Below, piece by piece: positions 24,400 through 35,272 of a stretch of 64,000 nucleotides of DNA. Numbering within the stretch: the stretch's first letter is position 1; each line of letters opens with the position of its first letter. The notes under the pieces were generated by a model. That model was not told the DNA's origin. It was given only the letters and a program-made list of their open reading frames with translations, and did not search any database. Origin of the DNA: Budorcas taxicolor (Eukaryota > Chordata > Mammalia > Artiodactyla > Bovidae); contig NC_068934.1 of NCBI RefSeq assembly GCF_023091745.1, forward strand, positions 20,228,434-20,292,433, in the 5' to 3' direction. Position numbers and translations under genes: made by a program.

Positions 24400-24525
24400 G
24401 TTTAATTACATGCTATGTTGTTTAATGGCTATCTCTTCCACTAGAATGTACACTGTGTAAAGACAGGGTTCTAACTTTTTTTTTGCAGACAGTAGGAGAT
24501 ATTGATTAAACACATGAAGTCCAGC
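24400..24525 (+). repeat. L2 LINE 3' end
   Basis: 'ctagaatgtacactgtgtaa', 'agacagggttctaac' and 'acagtaggagatattgatta' follow the L2 3' end consensus in order. Diverged. Confidence 0.5.
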
Positions 24526-24534
24526 AATGTATTA

Positions 24535-24690
24535 CCAGGTCAGAGTCCCAGTTCATCCTCTTACTGCAAGTGTAATGATGGACAACTTCTACAACATCTT
24601 TGTAATTATTTCCTTCTCTATAAGGAATAATATAGTATTGACTTCCCAGGGTGCTATAAGGAATTCACAGGTAACACATCTCTTGAAACC
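24535..24690 (+). repeat. MIR-like SINE
   Basis: 'gtcagagtcccagttcatcc', 'tcttactgcaagtg', 'tatttccttctctataagga' and 'gggtgctataaggaattcac' fit a degraded MIR in order. Confidence 0.45.
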
Positions 24691-25394
24691 CCAGTTATGA
24701 AAAAGACACGTTAGAGTATGCTGCAGAGTGGTTCCTTCATTAATTTAAGCATAGATAATTACAATGATAAAGTTCTTTGATCAATCAAACACTGTTCATT
24801 AAATCTGAAAATTAAAGAAAATGACTGATGACTGGATATCAATAAAAACCTTGTCTAATATCTTGATCTTATTGATAAAAACATCTTTGTCTGTTTCTGA
24901 GTGTGTGAGCTTCTCAGACTTAATGAAAACTTAGTGAGATAGTGTTCATGAAATGTTCAATGTTTCTCAGGGAGAAAGGAAGAGATAAGCCCCAAATAAT
25001 TACAACTTGCAAGTATCATGCTTTAACTATCTTATCAGCCTTGTAGTTATTGTAGAAATGGACTTTCACTTTACAGGAATACAAAGTGGAAGTGAATCCT
25101 TGATGGAGTTCTCTGTACCTTGCTCACATTAAAATAGCATTCACCCTACCTTGGCAGAAGAACCACGGAAAATAAACCAGATGACTGCAAATGCTGAAAT
25201 CAAAGAGAATTGCCCCTTTTCCTATATTACAGTTTTAAAAAACAACAACAACAGTCTTGTCATAGTATGAATAGAACTTGGCTTGAGAAGTTACCCTAGG
25301 AACAGCATTTCATCTATGGAAACAATTTTATCTGCAAATAGTGTCAACAGGGTTGGAATGGAAACCTCAGCTGCACTAGTAGATCAAAATACCA
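24691..25394. other. Anonymous DNA
   Basis: No feature recognised except a short (AAC)n at 25244-25252. Confidence 0.4.
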
Positions 25395-25602
25395 GAAAAC
25401 TGAACTGTCAGTGGGCCTACAGCCCAATACATAGGCCAGACCCATAGAATGTACAATGCCAAGAGTGAACATACCACTCTGGTGGGGGATGTTGATAAGG
25501 GTGCAGGCTATGCATGTGAGGCCAGGAGGTACATGGGGAAATCGCCACATCTTACTTTCAATTTTGCTGTGAACATTAAACTGCTCTAAAAATTTTTAAT
25601 AA
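25395..25602 (+). repeat. Old L1-type 3' end (source of a duplication)
   Basis: Contains 'gtaccactctggtggg'-like sequence, 'ggctatgcatgtgagg', 'ttttgctgtgaacattaaac' and 'tgctctaaaaatttt', which I recognise as a dispersed old LINE 3' end (L1M-like; name uncertain). Part of it, 25401-25503, recurs at 25832-25934 inside a SINE. An A-rich tail ends it. Confidence 0.5.
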
Positions 25603-26355
25603 AAAATAGCTATCGTAAAATTAGTAATAGAAGGAAACCTTCTCAACTTTATAAAGAACACACACACACACAGAACTCTTACAGGTAACACTATACTTAA
25701 AAGTGAATGCTTTCTCCCTAAGATTAGGGGTGTGTGTGTGTTAGTCATTTGGTCATGTCTGACTCTTTGTGACTCCATGGACTGTAGCCCTCCAGGCTCC
25801 TCTGTCCATGGGACTTTTCAGGCAAGAATACTGAACTGGCAGTGGCCCTAAAGCCTAGTACACTGGCCAGACCCATAGAATGTACAATGCCAAGAGTGAA
25901 CATACCAGTTTGGTGGGGGATGTTGATAAGGGTGGGTTGCCATTCCCTTCTCCAGGAGATCGTCCTGAGCCAGAGACTGAACCCAGCTCTCCTACATTGC
26001 AGGCAGATACTTTACCCTCTGAGCCACCAGGGAAGCCCAAGATTAGGGATATGCAAGAGCGAATTCACCACTGCTGTTAACAGAATGTTGCAAGTTCTAG
26101 CCAGCACAGTGAGTCAAGACAATGAAATAAAACTGTTACAGTTTGAAACAGTACTATCCCTAATTGCAGTCAGCATGAGTTTCTATGTAGAAAACTCAAA
26201 CTGAAAACATTTAAAAATGAATCAAGTGAGTTTGTCTGGAGGATAAAATGTACATATATCTCATATAAATTGTATTTATACTTCAGAGTAGCACTAAATG
26301 TGTGGCCACTAGTATTAAAAAATATAATACCATTTATATAGTCCCAAATGAAGTA
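25603..26355 (+). pseudogene. Old L1 ORF2 fragment, split by a SINE
   Basis: 'tagaaggaaaccttctcaac', 'ataaagaac', 'gtgaatgctttctccctaag' then, right of the SINE, 'gttgcaagttctagccag' and 'acaatgaaataaaac' follow L1 ORF2 in the reverse transcriptase region. The SINE with its TSD (aagattaggg) sits between 25730 and 26038. Many indels; not coding. The right edge is uncertain. Confidence 0.7.
25730..26038 (-). mobile_element. Bov-tA SINE carrying a 103-bp local duplication
   Basis: Minus-strand Bov-tA with a 10-bp TSD aagattaggg at 25720-25729 and 26039-26048. The SINE is interrupted after 'caagaata' 'ctg': 25832-25934 is foreign and matches 25401-25503 over exactly the same length. The SINE resumes with 'ggttgccattcccttctcc' and runs to the head (gagccaccagggaagccc). 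About four SINE bases are lost at the joint. Confidence 0.95.
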
Positions 26356-26404
26356 ACTAGCTGTCAGTCCAACAACAGATTTATAGGACTTATATGGTGA
26401 AAAC

Positions 26405-27400
26405 TACATATATGGAGAGAACACGATGGTGGAGGAGCAGGTAGACATGGAGTACATCTTTCTCCGTGGATACATCGGGAATACACCTTCAGACACAGAA
26501 GTGCTTGCAGAACACAAGCTGAGAACAGACAGGAGTCCCTGACCAGTGGAAAAGAATATATAGAACCACACAAATCTCAGCAGGACAAGGAAGTAGGGGG
26601 AAAAACAGGAGTGTTAGGAGGACTGGACCTGCCCTCAGCCGGTGGGGGAATTGAAGCAGGGGTTCAATCCCCACATCAGGGCAGTCGTCTGAGCCAGAGG
26701 AGAAACACTGAAGGCTGAGAGTGAAGCAGCTGATCTGTGGCAGGCTAAATGGAATGAGAATCAGAAAGTCCTTGCTGCAGCCATACATACCCCAGACAGG
26801 GATGCAGGTCCACTGGAAGGCAAAGCAGCTGGGAGCTGGAGTTTAGGGATTGTGGAGCAATCCCAGGGCGAGGACTGCTGTTGACTGTGGAGAGATGGAT
26901 TGAGGGGGTGTGAGGGAGGAGACTGTGATGGGAAATGCCTGTGGAGGAAAGCAGGGCAGCCATGAGAGCAAGGCGATACTTCTGAGTCACATGTAGGAGG
27001 TGGAGCCTTCACCTTAGCCTCTCTCCCCCACACGCCAGCATCGGCAGCTGAACCACAGAGGGGCTAGCCCATCAAATGCCTGACACACTGAACTACAGAG
27101 CAGGACCCCACCCAGGGTGCTCCTTTAAGTGAGTGATGTGCTGAGCTACAGAGTAGAACCCCATCCATGGGGGCCCCTTTATGTGCCTGAAACACTGAGA
27201 GACAGAGAAGAACCCCAGGCAAGGGAGCCCTCTGAGTGCCTGAATGGGCAGAGCTACACAGAAAGACTGACCAAAGAGGCCTTCTGATCGCCAGCTACAA
27301 AAGGCTCAAAAAAGACACTGATAGGGCCATAACTCCTGTGGCACAGGCAGTCTGTGTCCCTGCACACTTGATGCCGCCAGAGTCCCTGCAAGTCCCCAAC
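26405..27400 (+). mobile_element. L1 5'UTR with about 53-bp monomers
   Basis: The sequence 'acacgatggtggaggagcag', 'gtagacatggagtacatct', 'cagacacagaagtgcttgca' marks the 5'UTR of a ruminant L1. GC content is higher than the surroundings. At 27077-27270 a unit of about 53-54 bases is repeated roughly 3.6 times (starts 27077, 27130, 27183, 27237). In other mammals L1 5'UTRs hold the internal promoter, so this may be a former promoter; I cannot show activity. Confidence 0.8.
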
Positions 27401-27856
27401 ATGGAAAAGGAAATAGTCAATCAAATCCAAGAGGCACAAAGAATCCCATACAGGAGAAACCCAAGGAAAAACACACCAAGACATATACTAATCAAACTAA
27501 CGAAGACTAAACACAAAGAAAGAATATTAAAAGCTGCAAGGGAGAAGCAACAAGTAACATACAAGGGAAACCCCATATGCTTAACAGTTGATCTTTCAGC
27601 AGAAACTCTGCAGGCCAGAAGGGAATGGCAGGATATATTTAAAGTACTGAAAGGGAAAAATCTACAACCAAGATTACTGTACCTGGTAAGGATCTCATTC
27701 AAAATTGATGGAGAAATAAAAAGCTTTTCAGACAAGCAAAAGTTAAGAGAATTCAGTACCTCCATACCAGCTTTACAACAAATGTTAAAGGGACTTATAC
27801 AGTCAAGAAATACAAGAGAAGAGAAAAGAGGTATAAAATCAACCCCAAACAATTAA
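27401..27856 (+). pseudogene. L1 ORF1 C-terminal remnant
   Basis: From the ATG at 27401 a frame of 151 codons encodes the C-terminal part of L1 ORF1p, an RNA-binding nucleic-acid chaperone. Recognisable stretches are TPRHILIKLTKTKHKERIL, KAAREKQQVTYKGNPICL and DLSAETLQARREW. The N-terminal coiled coil and RRM, normally upstream, are missing: the 5'UTR runs almost directly into this domain. The open frame extends upstream to 27236 only by passing through 5'UTR sequence from a GTG, so I do not accept that start. Loss of the trimerising coiled coil should make it non-functional. Confidence 0.8.
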
Positions 27857-29444
27857 GAAAATAATAAATATATATCAATAATTACTTTAAATGTAAATGG
27901 ATTAAATGCTCCAGCCAAAAGACACAGACTGGCTGAATGAATACAGAAACAAGACCCATATATATACTGTCTACAAGAAACCCACTTCAGACCTCAAGAC
28001 ACATATAGACTGAATGTGAGAGGATGGAAAAATATATTCCATGCAAATGGGAAGCAAAAGAAAGCTGGAGTAGCAATCCTCATATCAGAAAAAAATAGAC
28101 TTTAAAATAAAGAAGATTACAAGAGATAAGGAAGGACAGTACATAATGATCAAGGGATCAATCCAAGAGGAAGACATAACGATTGTAAATATCTATACAT
28201 CCAGCACAGGAGCACCTCAATACATAAGACAAACACTAACAGACATAAAAGGAGAAATTGACAGTAACACAATCATAGGAGACTTTTAATACCTCGCTCA
28301 CACCAATGGACAGATCACCAAAACAGAATATTAATAAGGAAACACAAGTCTTAAATGATACATTAGATGAGATGGATTTCATTGATATCTTCAGGACATT
28401 CTACCCAAATGCAGCAGAATACACCCTCTTCTTAAGTGCACATGGGACATTCTCCAGGATAGACCACATCTTGGGTCACAAATAAAACCTCAGTAAATTT
28501 AAGAAAACTGAAATCGTATCAAACATCTTCTCCAACCACAACACTATGAGACTAGATATCAATTACAAGAAAAAAACTGTAAGAAACACAAACACATGCA
28601 GATTAAACAATGTGTTTCTAAATAACCAACAGGTTACTGAAGAAATCAAAAGGGAAATTAAAAAATGTCTGGAAACAAATGATAATGAAAACACGACAAC
28701 TCAAAACTTAAGGGATGCAGCAAAAGCAGTTCTAAGAGGGAATTTTATAGCAATACAATCCTACCTAAAGAAACAAGAAAGACATAGAACATACAACCTA
28801 ACTTTATACCTAAAACAACCGGAAGAAGACCAAAAAACCCCAAAATTAGTAGAAGGAAAGAAATCATAATGATCCAAGCAGAAATAAGTGCAAAAGAAAT
28901 GAAAAAAGCATTACTAAAGATTAATAAAAGTAAAAGCTGGTTCTTTAAGAAGATAAGCAAAGTTGACAAACCTTTAGCCAGACTCATCAAGAAAAAAAAA
29001 GAGAAGGATCAAATCAACAAAATTAGAAATGAAAAAGGAGAGTTTACAATAGACAATTCAGAAACACAAAGGATTATAAAAGACTATTATGAACACCTGT
29101 ATGGCAATAAAATTGATAACCTGGAAGAAATGGACAGATTCTTAGAAAAGTTCAATCTTCCAAGACTGAACCAGGAAAAAATATAAATTATGGACAACCT
29201 AATTACAAGCGCTGAAATTGAAGCTGTGATTTAAAAAAAAAAATCTCCCAAAAAACAAAAGCCCAGGACCAGATGGCTTCACAGGAGAATTCTATTGAAT
29301 ATTTAGAGAAGAGCTAATGCCTATCCTTCTAAAATTCTTTCAAAAAAATACAGAGGAAGGAAAACTTCCAAACTCACTCTATGAGGCCACTATCACTCTA
29401 ATACCAAAACCAGACAAAGACAACACAGAAAACGTAAACTACAG
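27857..29444 (+). pseudogene. L1 ORF2 N-terminal half (endonuclease, start of RT), broken
   Basis: Reads as L1 ORF2 in several frames. The endonuclease region (LQETHFRP-type and GWKNIFHANG-type sequence near 27970-28060) is interrupted by stops. Open stretches 28546-28869 and 28869-29186 encode the region between endonuclease and RT (e.g. KREIKKCLETNDNENTTTQN). The element stops at about 29444, early in the RT domain (ITLIPKPDKDNTE). The 3' half is absent here. Because L1 normally loses its 5' end, a copy with a 5'UTR but no 3' half implies a later deletion or rearrangement. Confidence 0.85.
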
Positions 29445-30041
29445 ACTTGCTGTTGGGAGAGGAGAGAGCATAAGCAGTAGTGATGGGATTGGTTGAAATG
29501 GGGAATAAAGAGATGGCTAAAGCAGGACAATCTATACATATATTTACAGGCTAACAAGAAGCTTTTTTACTGTAATTAATAGCTATTTCATTGCATTGCA
29601 TTGTAAATATCACTTCAGAAATGTGCCCAAATGCACATGAATTTTCACAGTTCTTTCTCTATGTTGGGATTACATATAGCCACAAACAGGAATCTATAGA
29701 GATAATTACATAATTTATTGCTCAAAAACTCAGTCACTGGAAATTATTCAGGCTCACTGAAGGATTTCTGACACTCTTCACATTTATAGACTTTTTTCCC
29801 CCTTCCTCTATCATGAGCAGATTCAGTCTGGAAATGGCATGGACTTGTCAAGGCAGCTCTCCTTTCCCCATTAACAAGACGAAACTTGACTAAATTTGTC
29901 AGAGTTTGAGTTCACTGAATACTCAAATTATTTGAGTTATAGTTTCAGGGTTCAGTTACTGAACTCATTTCGAGTTCTGTTTTATAAGTGAATGAATAAA
30001 AATACAAAATTCCTTTTCCAAGTAAAACCTCTTTCTTTTCA
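29445..30041. other. Anonymous DNA between two L1 halves
   Basis: About 600 bases of non-L1 DNA that I cannot identify. Confidence 0.4.
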
Positions 30042-30255
30042 TGTGCTGTTGTTTAGTCACTAAGTTACGTCTGACTCTCTTGCAAACCCATGGTCTGTAG
30101 CCCACCAGACTCCTCTGTCCATGGGACTTCACAGCCAAGAAAACCGGAGTGGGTTGCCAATTCCTTCTCCAGGGGATCTTCCCAACCCAGGGGTCAGATC
30201 TGGGTCTCCTAGATTGGCAAGTGGATTCTTCAGCACTGAGCTACCAGGGAAGCCC
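30042..30255 (-). mobile_element. Bov-tA SINE
   Basis: Minus-strand Bov-tA, tail (gttgtttagtcactaagtta) to head (gagctaccagggaagccc). No clear TSD. Confidence 0.93.
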
Positions 30256-30425
30256 AAATATGTATACATGAAGCTTGATTTATCCTCCAACCTATGTTTT
30301 CCCCCAATTTCCTCTCCCACCAAGTTTTGTACACTACAAAGGACTAGGAAAAGGAATGTATCATATACTCTTATCATTTTAATGTCCATTTATCACAAGA
30401 CAGGAAACAGTATATTTTATGTTTT

Positions 30426-31830
30426 CACAATGGATTAAAGACAATCTCTTTAACAAGCGGTGCTGGGAAAACTGGTCAACCACTTGTAAAAGAATGAAAC
30501 TAGAACACTTTCTAACACCACACACAAAAATAAACTCAAAATGGATTAAAGATCTAAGCATTAAGACCAGAAACTATAAAACTCCTAGAGGAGAACATAG
30601 GCAAAACACTCTCCAACATAAATCACAGCAGGATCCTCTATGACCCACCTCCCAGAATACTGGAAATAACAGCAAAAAGAAACAAATGGGATCTAATTAA
30701 AATTCAAAGCTTCTGCACAACAAAGGAAACTATAAGCAAGGTGAAAAGACAGCCTTCAGAATGGGAGAAAATAATAGCAAATGAAGCAACTGACAAACAA
30801 CTAATCTCAAAAATATACAAGCAACTCCTGCAGCTCAATTCCAGAAAAATAAATGACCCAATCAAAAAATGGGCCAAAGAACTAAATAGACAGTTCTCCA
30901 GAGAAGACATACAGATGGCTAACAAACACATGAAAAGATGCTCAACATCACTCATTATCAGAGAAATGCAAATCAAAACCACAATGAGGTACCATTTCAC
31001 GCCAGTCAGAATAGCTGCGATCCAAAAGTCTACCAGCAATAAATGCTGGAGAGGGTGTGGAGAAAAGGGAACCCTCTTACACTGTTGGTGGAAATGCAAA
31101 CTAGTACAGCCACTATGGAGAACAGTGTAGAGATTCCTTAAAAAAACTGGAAATAGAACTGCCATACGACCCAGCAATCCCACTGCTGGGCATACACACC
31201 AAGGAAACCAGAATTGAAAGAGACACATGTACCCCAATGTTCATCGCAGCACTGTTTATAATAGCCAGGACATGAATGCAACCCAGATGTCCACCAGCAG
31301 ATGAATGGATAAGAAAGCTGTGGTACATATACACAATGGAGTATTACTCACCCATTAAAAAGAATACATTTGAATCAGTTCTAATCAGGTGGAGGAAACT
31401 GGAGCCGATTATACAGAGTGAAGTAAGCCAGAAAGAAACACACCAATACAGTATACTAACACATATATATGGAATTTAGAAAGATGGTAATGATAACCCT
31501 GTATGCGAGATAGCAAAAGAGACACAGATATATAGAACAGACTTTCGGACTCTGTGGGAGAGGGAGAGGGTGGGATGATTTGGGAGAATGGCATCGAAAC
31601 ATGTATACTATCATGTAAGAAATGAATTGCCAGTCTAGGTTCAATGCAGGATACAGGATGCTTGGGGCTGGTGCACTGGGATGACCCAGAGAGATATGGG
31701 GAGGGAGATGGGAGGGGGGTTCAGGGTGTACTCATGTACACCCGTGGCAGATTCATGTTGATGTATGGCAAAACCAATACAGTAAAGTAAAATAGAGTAA
31801 AATAAAATTTAAAAAAAAAAACAGAAAAAC
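30426..31830 (+). mobile_element. L1 LINE, ORF2 C-terminal half and 3'UTR
   Basis: Begins in ORF2 at the block encoding [19 protein letters not shown], then frames 30741-31130 (with [20 protein letters not shown] and [20 protein letters not shown], the cysteine-rich C-terminal segment) and 31276-31479 (ADEWIRKLWYIYTMEYYSP). Stops and frame changes interrupt it. The 3'UTR has a G-rich tract at 31699-31720 and ends in an A-rich tail. It could be a separate 5'-truncated insertion or the missing 3' half of the L1 ending at 29444. Confidence 0.92.
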
Positions 31831-32203
31831 AGAAAAAAGTTTTTCCGTTAAACCCTGTGAACAAAAAACAGGGAGAAAGAAAAATAACCAGAAAAACAAT
31901 TTATTCAGTTTAATTTGTGCCTACAGATTTGCTATCACATTACTCTAAAATGAAAGCTTTCTCTTAAAGGTAGAATATGAATGTTGTTGGCAATTACAGA
32001 AGGCTGTCCTTCAGTGGGCAAAGCTGTAAACAATTTTATGAAACTAATTTAAATGCCCTGAGCTACTGCATCTATTCTCTGGCTCTGGGTAGATGAGACC
32101 ACGTTCATTGGTATAAAGTCATTTTAATTATGATGTCACTCATCTCTCAGGTCCTGTGGGAGTGTTAGCGAGCTCCACCCTATAAGCATTGTGCTCTGTT
32201 CTC
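31831..32203. other. Anonymous DNA
   Basis: No feature recognised. Confidence 0.4.
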
Positions 32204-32221
32204 TGGAGTTCTCTCTTGCTG

Positions 32222-32430
32222 TTATTGTTGTTTAGTCACTCAGTCATATCTGGCTTTGTGACTCCATAGCTGTAGCCCACCAGGCTCCTCTGTCCATGGG
32301 ATTCCCAGGCAAGAATACTGGAGTGGGTTGCCAGGCCCTCCTCCAGGGGATATTCCTGACCCAGGGATCAAATCCTAGTCTCCTGCACTGACAGGTGGTT
32401 CTCTACCACTGAGCCACCACCAGGGAAGCC
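32222..32430 (-). mobile_element. Bov-tA SINE with long diverged TSD
   Basis: Minus-strand Bov-tA. The flanks 32204-32221 (tggagttctctcttgctg) and 32431-32448 (tggaattctctttagctg) match at 15 of 18 positions, a TSD with a few later mutations. Confidence 0.95.
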
Positions 32431-32448
32431 TGGAATTCTCTTTAGCTG

Positions 32449-33824
32449 CCTCCAAATTGGAAGACCTTCAATCATTCTGCAGGTTTTGGGGGCAGCTTCA
32501 CAAATGTAGCTTAAATCTTCTAGAGTTCTAATGATTTGAGGATGGGTTGAGACTGGGGAAGATTAGATATTAATGTGCTGTCAGCCAGTGTTTATTTTAG
32601 ATTCTGTTTCTCCTCTCACTTTTGAAAGTCTTAGGTTTAGGTCCAGCATCTCGCTCCCAAACTGTTACATTAAATCCTCTCTCTTGAGCTGCGTATTTCT
32701 TTAATCTATCCATAGTCAGCCTGAAAAGACATTTTTGTAAACCAAAGATTTTATCAGATTATGTAATACACAAAATTAAATCAAAACAAGACCAAAAGTA
32801 CTAACTTTTTGACCAAAATTATGACCTCCCATTTCACTGTGGGATAACATGATTTCATAATTCAGTTTGTCTACATTTAGAACGTTTTACCCAAGAACAC
32901 CATTGCTCAGTCCCCATAAGTAAGGTGCACTAAATGCAATAAACTCAGTTTGTTCTTCTCTTATGATACCTTGAAGGTTCACATTTTTCAAAACTGCTCA
33001 GCTCTCTCTAATGTGGTCCCATGGCTAATGACTATCTTTTAATGAGCAGTTTAAAGGACAAATCCCCAAGGCTAATAAATTCTTTGGAGTTAAAAGGTTA
33101 TAAGCATCCTTTCTATCCTGCTATTTCCTCTGCTTCTCCACCATGGAACATAATCACATGACTTCAAAGTAACTAACTCTAAATTTGTCTCCTCCTTAAA
33201 CATTCTTGTGTGTATAATACCAAGGAATGCAATAGTTATATATGTATCTAGATACAGTGGGTAATTGATTAAATTTATGGAGGAACTACTTTCTAATTAA
33301 AGGAAATAAGAAATGAAAGTGGTGAGCTTAAGAATTAAATGAGAATACAGTGAAAAAATAGGCACAGATCTTCAAAATACTTATCTTGATTAGTTAAAAA
33401 TTCAGCCTGATTAGAAAGAGTATCTGCCTTTAGAAATTAGGTAATAAAATATGCTGTTTCATCAGAAAATTATGCACAAATTCAGCTGCTTCAATATGCA
33501 GTTTGCCCATTTAATTACACAGAAGACCAAGGGAGGAACACAGCTGGGTCTGTAAATTATGAAAAGGGATGAACCGCAAATTCATCTTTATTAAAATGAT
33601 TAAGCATCATCTCACTTACATACAAATTTCCACCAATACTATCCAACAATCTCTTTATTTCTATGCTATTCGACAATAATCTGCCATCTGCCAAAATGTG
33701 ATAATCTAGCAGCAGAGTCATGCAAGATAACACCAGATCTATGTAGGTAAGGCAATCCCTCTAATTTCTTACCTCTTTGCATGAAAAATAGCACACAATT
33801 CATGATGGGAGGAATGTTATACTG
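32449..33824. other. Anonymous DNA
   Basis: About 1.4 kb with no gene or named repeat, although 33320-33370 vaguely resembles a MIR end. Confidence 0.4.
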
Positions 33825-34018
33825 GTGAAAGTGAAGTAGCTCAGTCGTGTCCGACTCTTTGTGACCCCGTGGACTGTAGCCTACCAGGCTATTCCCTCCA
33901 TGGGATTCTCCAGGAAAGAATACTGGTTGCCATTTTCTTCTCCAGGAGATCTTCCCAGCTCAGAGATCGAACCTGGGTCTCCCACATTTCAGGCAGAGGC
34001 TTTAACCTCTGAGCCACT
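33825..34018 (-). mobile_element. Bov-tA SINE, left arm of an inverted pair
   Basis: Minus-strand Bov-tA from its tail (gtagctcagtcgtgtccgac) to the head (aacctctgagccac), where the last head bases are missing. A short internal deletion removes the 'gagtggg' block. It abuts a plus-strand SINE head to head. Confidence 0.94.
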
Positions 34019-34025
34019 AGTGAAA

Positions 34026-34198
34026 AATCTGCCTGCAAAGCAGGAGACATGGGTTCAGTCCCTGGGTTAGGAAGATCCCTTGGAGGAGGGCATGGAAACC
34101 CACTCCAATATTCTTGACTAGACAATTACATGGATAGAGGAGCCTGGCAGGCTAAAGTCCATGGCGTTGCAAGGAGTAGGACATGACTGAGTGATTAA
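34026..34198 (+). mobile_element. Bov-tA SINE, right arm of an inverted pair
   Basis: Plus-strand Bov-tA lacking the first about 28 bases of the head, from 'atctgcctgcaaagcaggag' to 'gacatgactgagtgattaac'. Together with its neighbour it forms a long inverted repeat with almost no spacer. Confidence 0.94.
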
Positions 34199-34348
34199 CC
34201 CACAAGGAGAGAACAGGTTTTGATCTGACGTGTCCCAACTGTGTCTAGTACTAGTTGTAATGTTGTAATAGTTGTAATGAGTAAGTTAAATACCATATTA
34301 AACATACTAATCTAGCAATACTTATGGATTCCTAAAAGTTTGCATTGT

Positions 34349-34598
34349 CTCAGTTCAGTTGCTCAGTCATGTCCTACTCTTTGTGACACCATGGACCACA
34401 GCATGCCAGGCTTCCCTGTCCGTCACCAACACCCAGAGTTTACTCAAACTCATGTCTATTGAGTCAGTGATGCCATCCAACCATCTCATCCTCTGCCATT
34501 CCCTTTTCCTCCTGCCTTCAATCTTTCCCAGCATCAGGGTCCTTTCAAATGAGTCAGTTCTTTGCATCAGGTGACCAAGTATTGGGGTTTCACCTTCA
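34349..34598 (-). mobile_element. BovB LINE, 5'-truncated
   Basis: Antisense BovB 3' end from 'cagttcagttgctcagtc' to 'ttcaccttcagc'. TSD gcattgt at 34342-34348 and 34599-34605. Frames on both strands in it are element remnants. Confidence 0.94.
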
Positions 34599-34605
34599 GC
34601 ATTGT

Positions 34606-35100
34606 GTTGTCTAGGATAGTGAAATTAAGCACCAATAACAAACATTGAGATTACTAACTACAAAATTTGACATTAAAACAAACAAACAAAATCCAGCTAC
34701 CATCTTTTACACTTGAATACTGAAAACACAAGAAAAATCCAATATCAAAATAACTTAACAAGCTTTAGATTAAGAAAGAAACAAGAAAATGATTCATGGA
34801 AAAGTCAACGTTTTTTCTCCTTATTTTCTCATTCCTTCAGGTTCTTTTTATGTTTTTGGACTGTAGAAAACATTATCACAAACTATTCCTTGTTTATGGA
34901 TTGGGGTATTAGGGAAATACAGACAATCTCTACTGGTTTCTTTCCTCTTTGTAAAAATGAGTATAGTGATACTTAAAATGTTGACAAGGGATCAAAGATA
35001 CTAGGTGTAGCACATATTTGGGGAATGCATAGAAGGTACAAAGCAAATGTGAGTTAATTCCTGGCCTATTTCTGAAAGTAACAATATAGTTGAAAAAGAG
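34606..35100. other. Anonymous DNA
   Basis: An 87-codon frame (34713-34976) has no recognisable domain. Nothing else seen. Confidence 0.4.
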
Positions 35101-35272
35101 TGTGCATATCCCAGATTCAAATTTCTTTACGACTTATTGGCTGTCTGAACTTGGGAAATTATCTTTATCTGACAGCTCTTCTGAGTCTTTTTCTGTAGAT
35201 AAAATAATGTTTATTTTAAAGGGTTGCTGAAAGATTAGAGTGAATACAATATATGAAGGCTTCTCATAACAT
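35101..35272 (+). repeat. MIR SINE
   Basis: 'cttattggctgtctgaactt', 'gggaaattatctttatctga', 'gagtctttttctgtagataa' and 'gggttgctgaaagattagag' follow MIR in order. Confidence 0.62.

Noticed and set aside
27077..27270. Direct repeats as a CRISPR-like array
   Set aside because: Contiguous diverged monomers with no unique spacers, inside an L1 5'UTR of a mammalian genome.
27236..27400. N-terminal extension of the L1 ORF1 frame
   Set aside because: Starts with GTG and runs through 5'UTR monomers; the supported part begins at the ATG at 27401.
29445..30041. Spacer between the L1 halves as part of L1
   Set aside because: I could not match it to any L1 ORF2 segment in any frame, so it is left unassigned.
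30704..31237. 177-codon minus-strand frame
   Set aside because: Complement of L1 ORF2 C-terminal coding sequence; not a gene.
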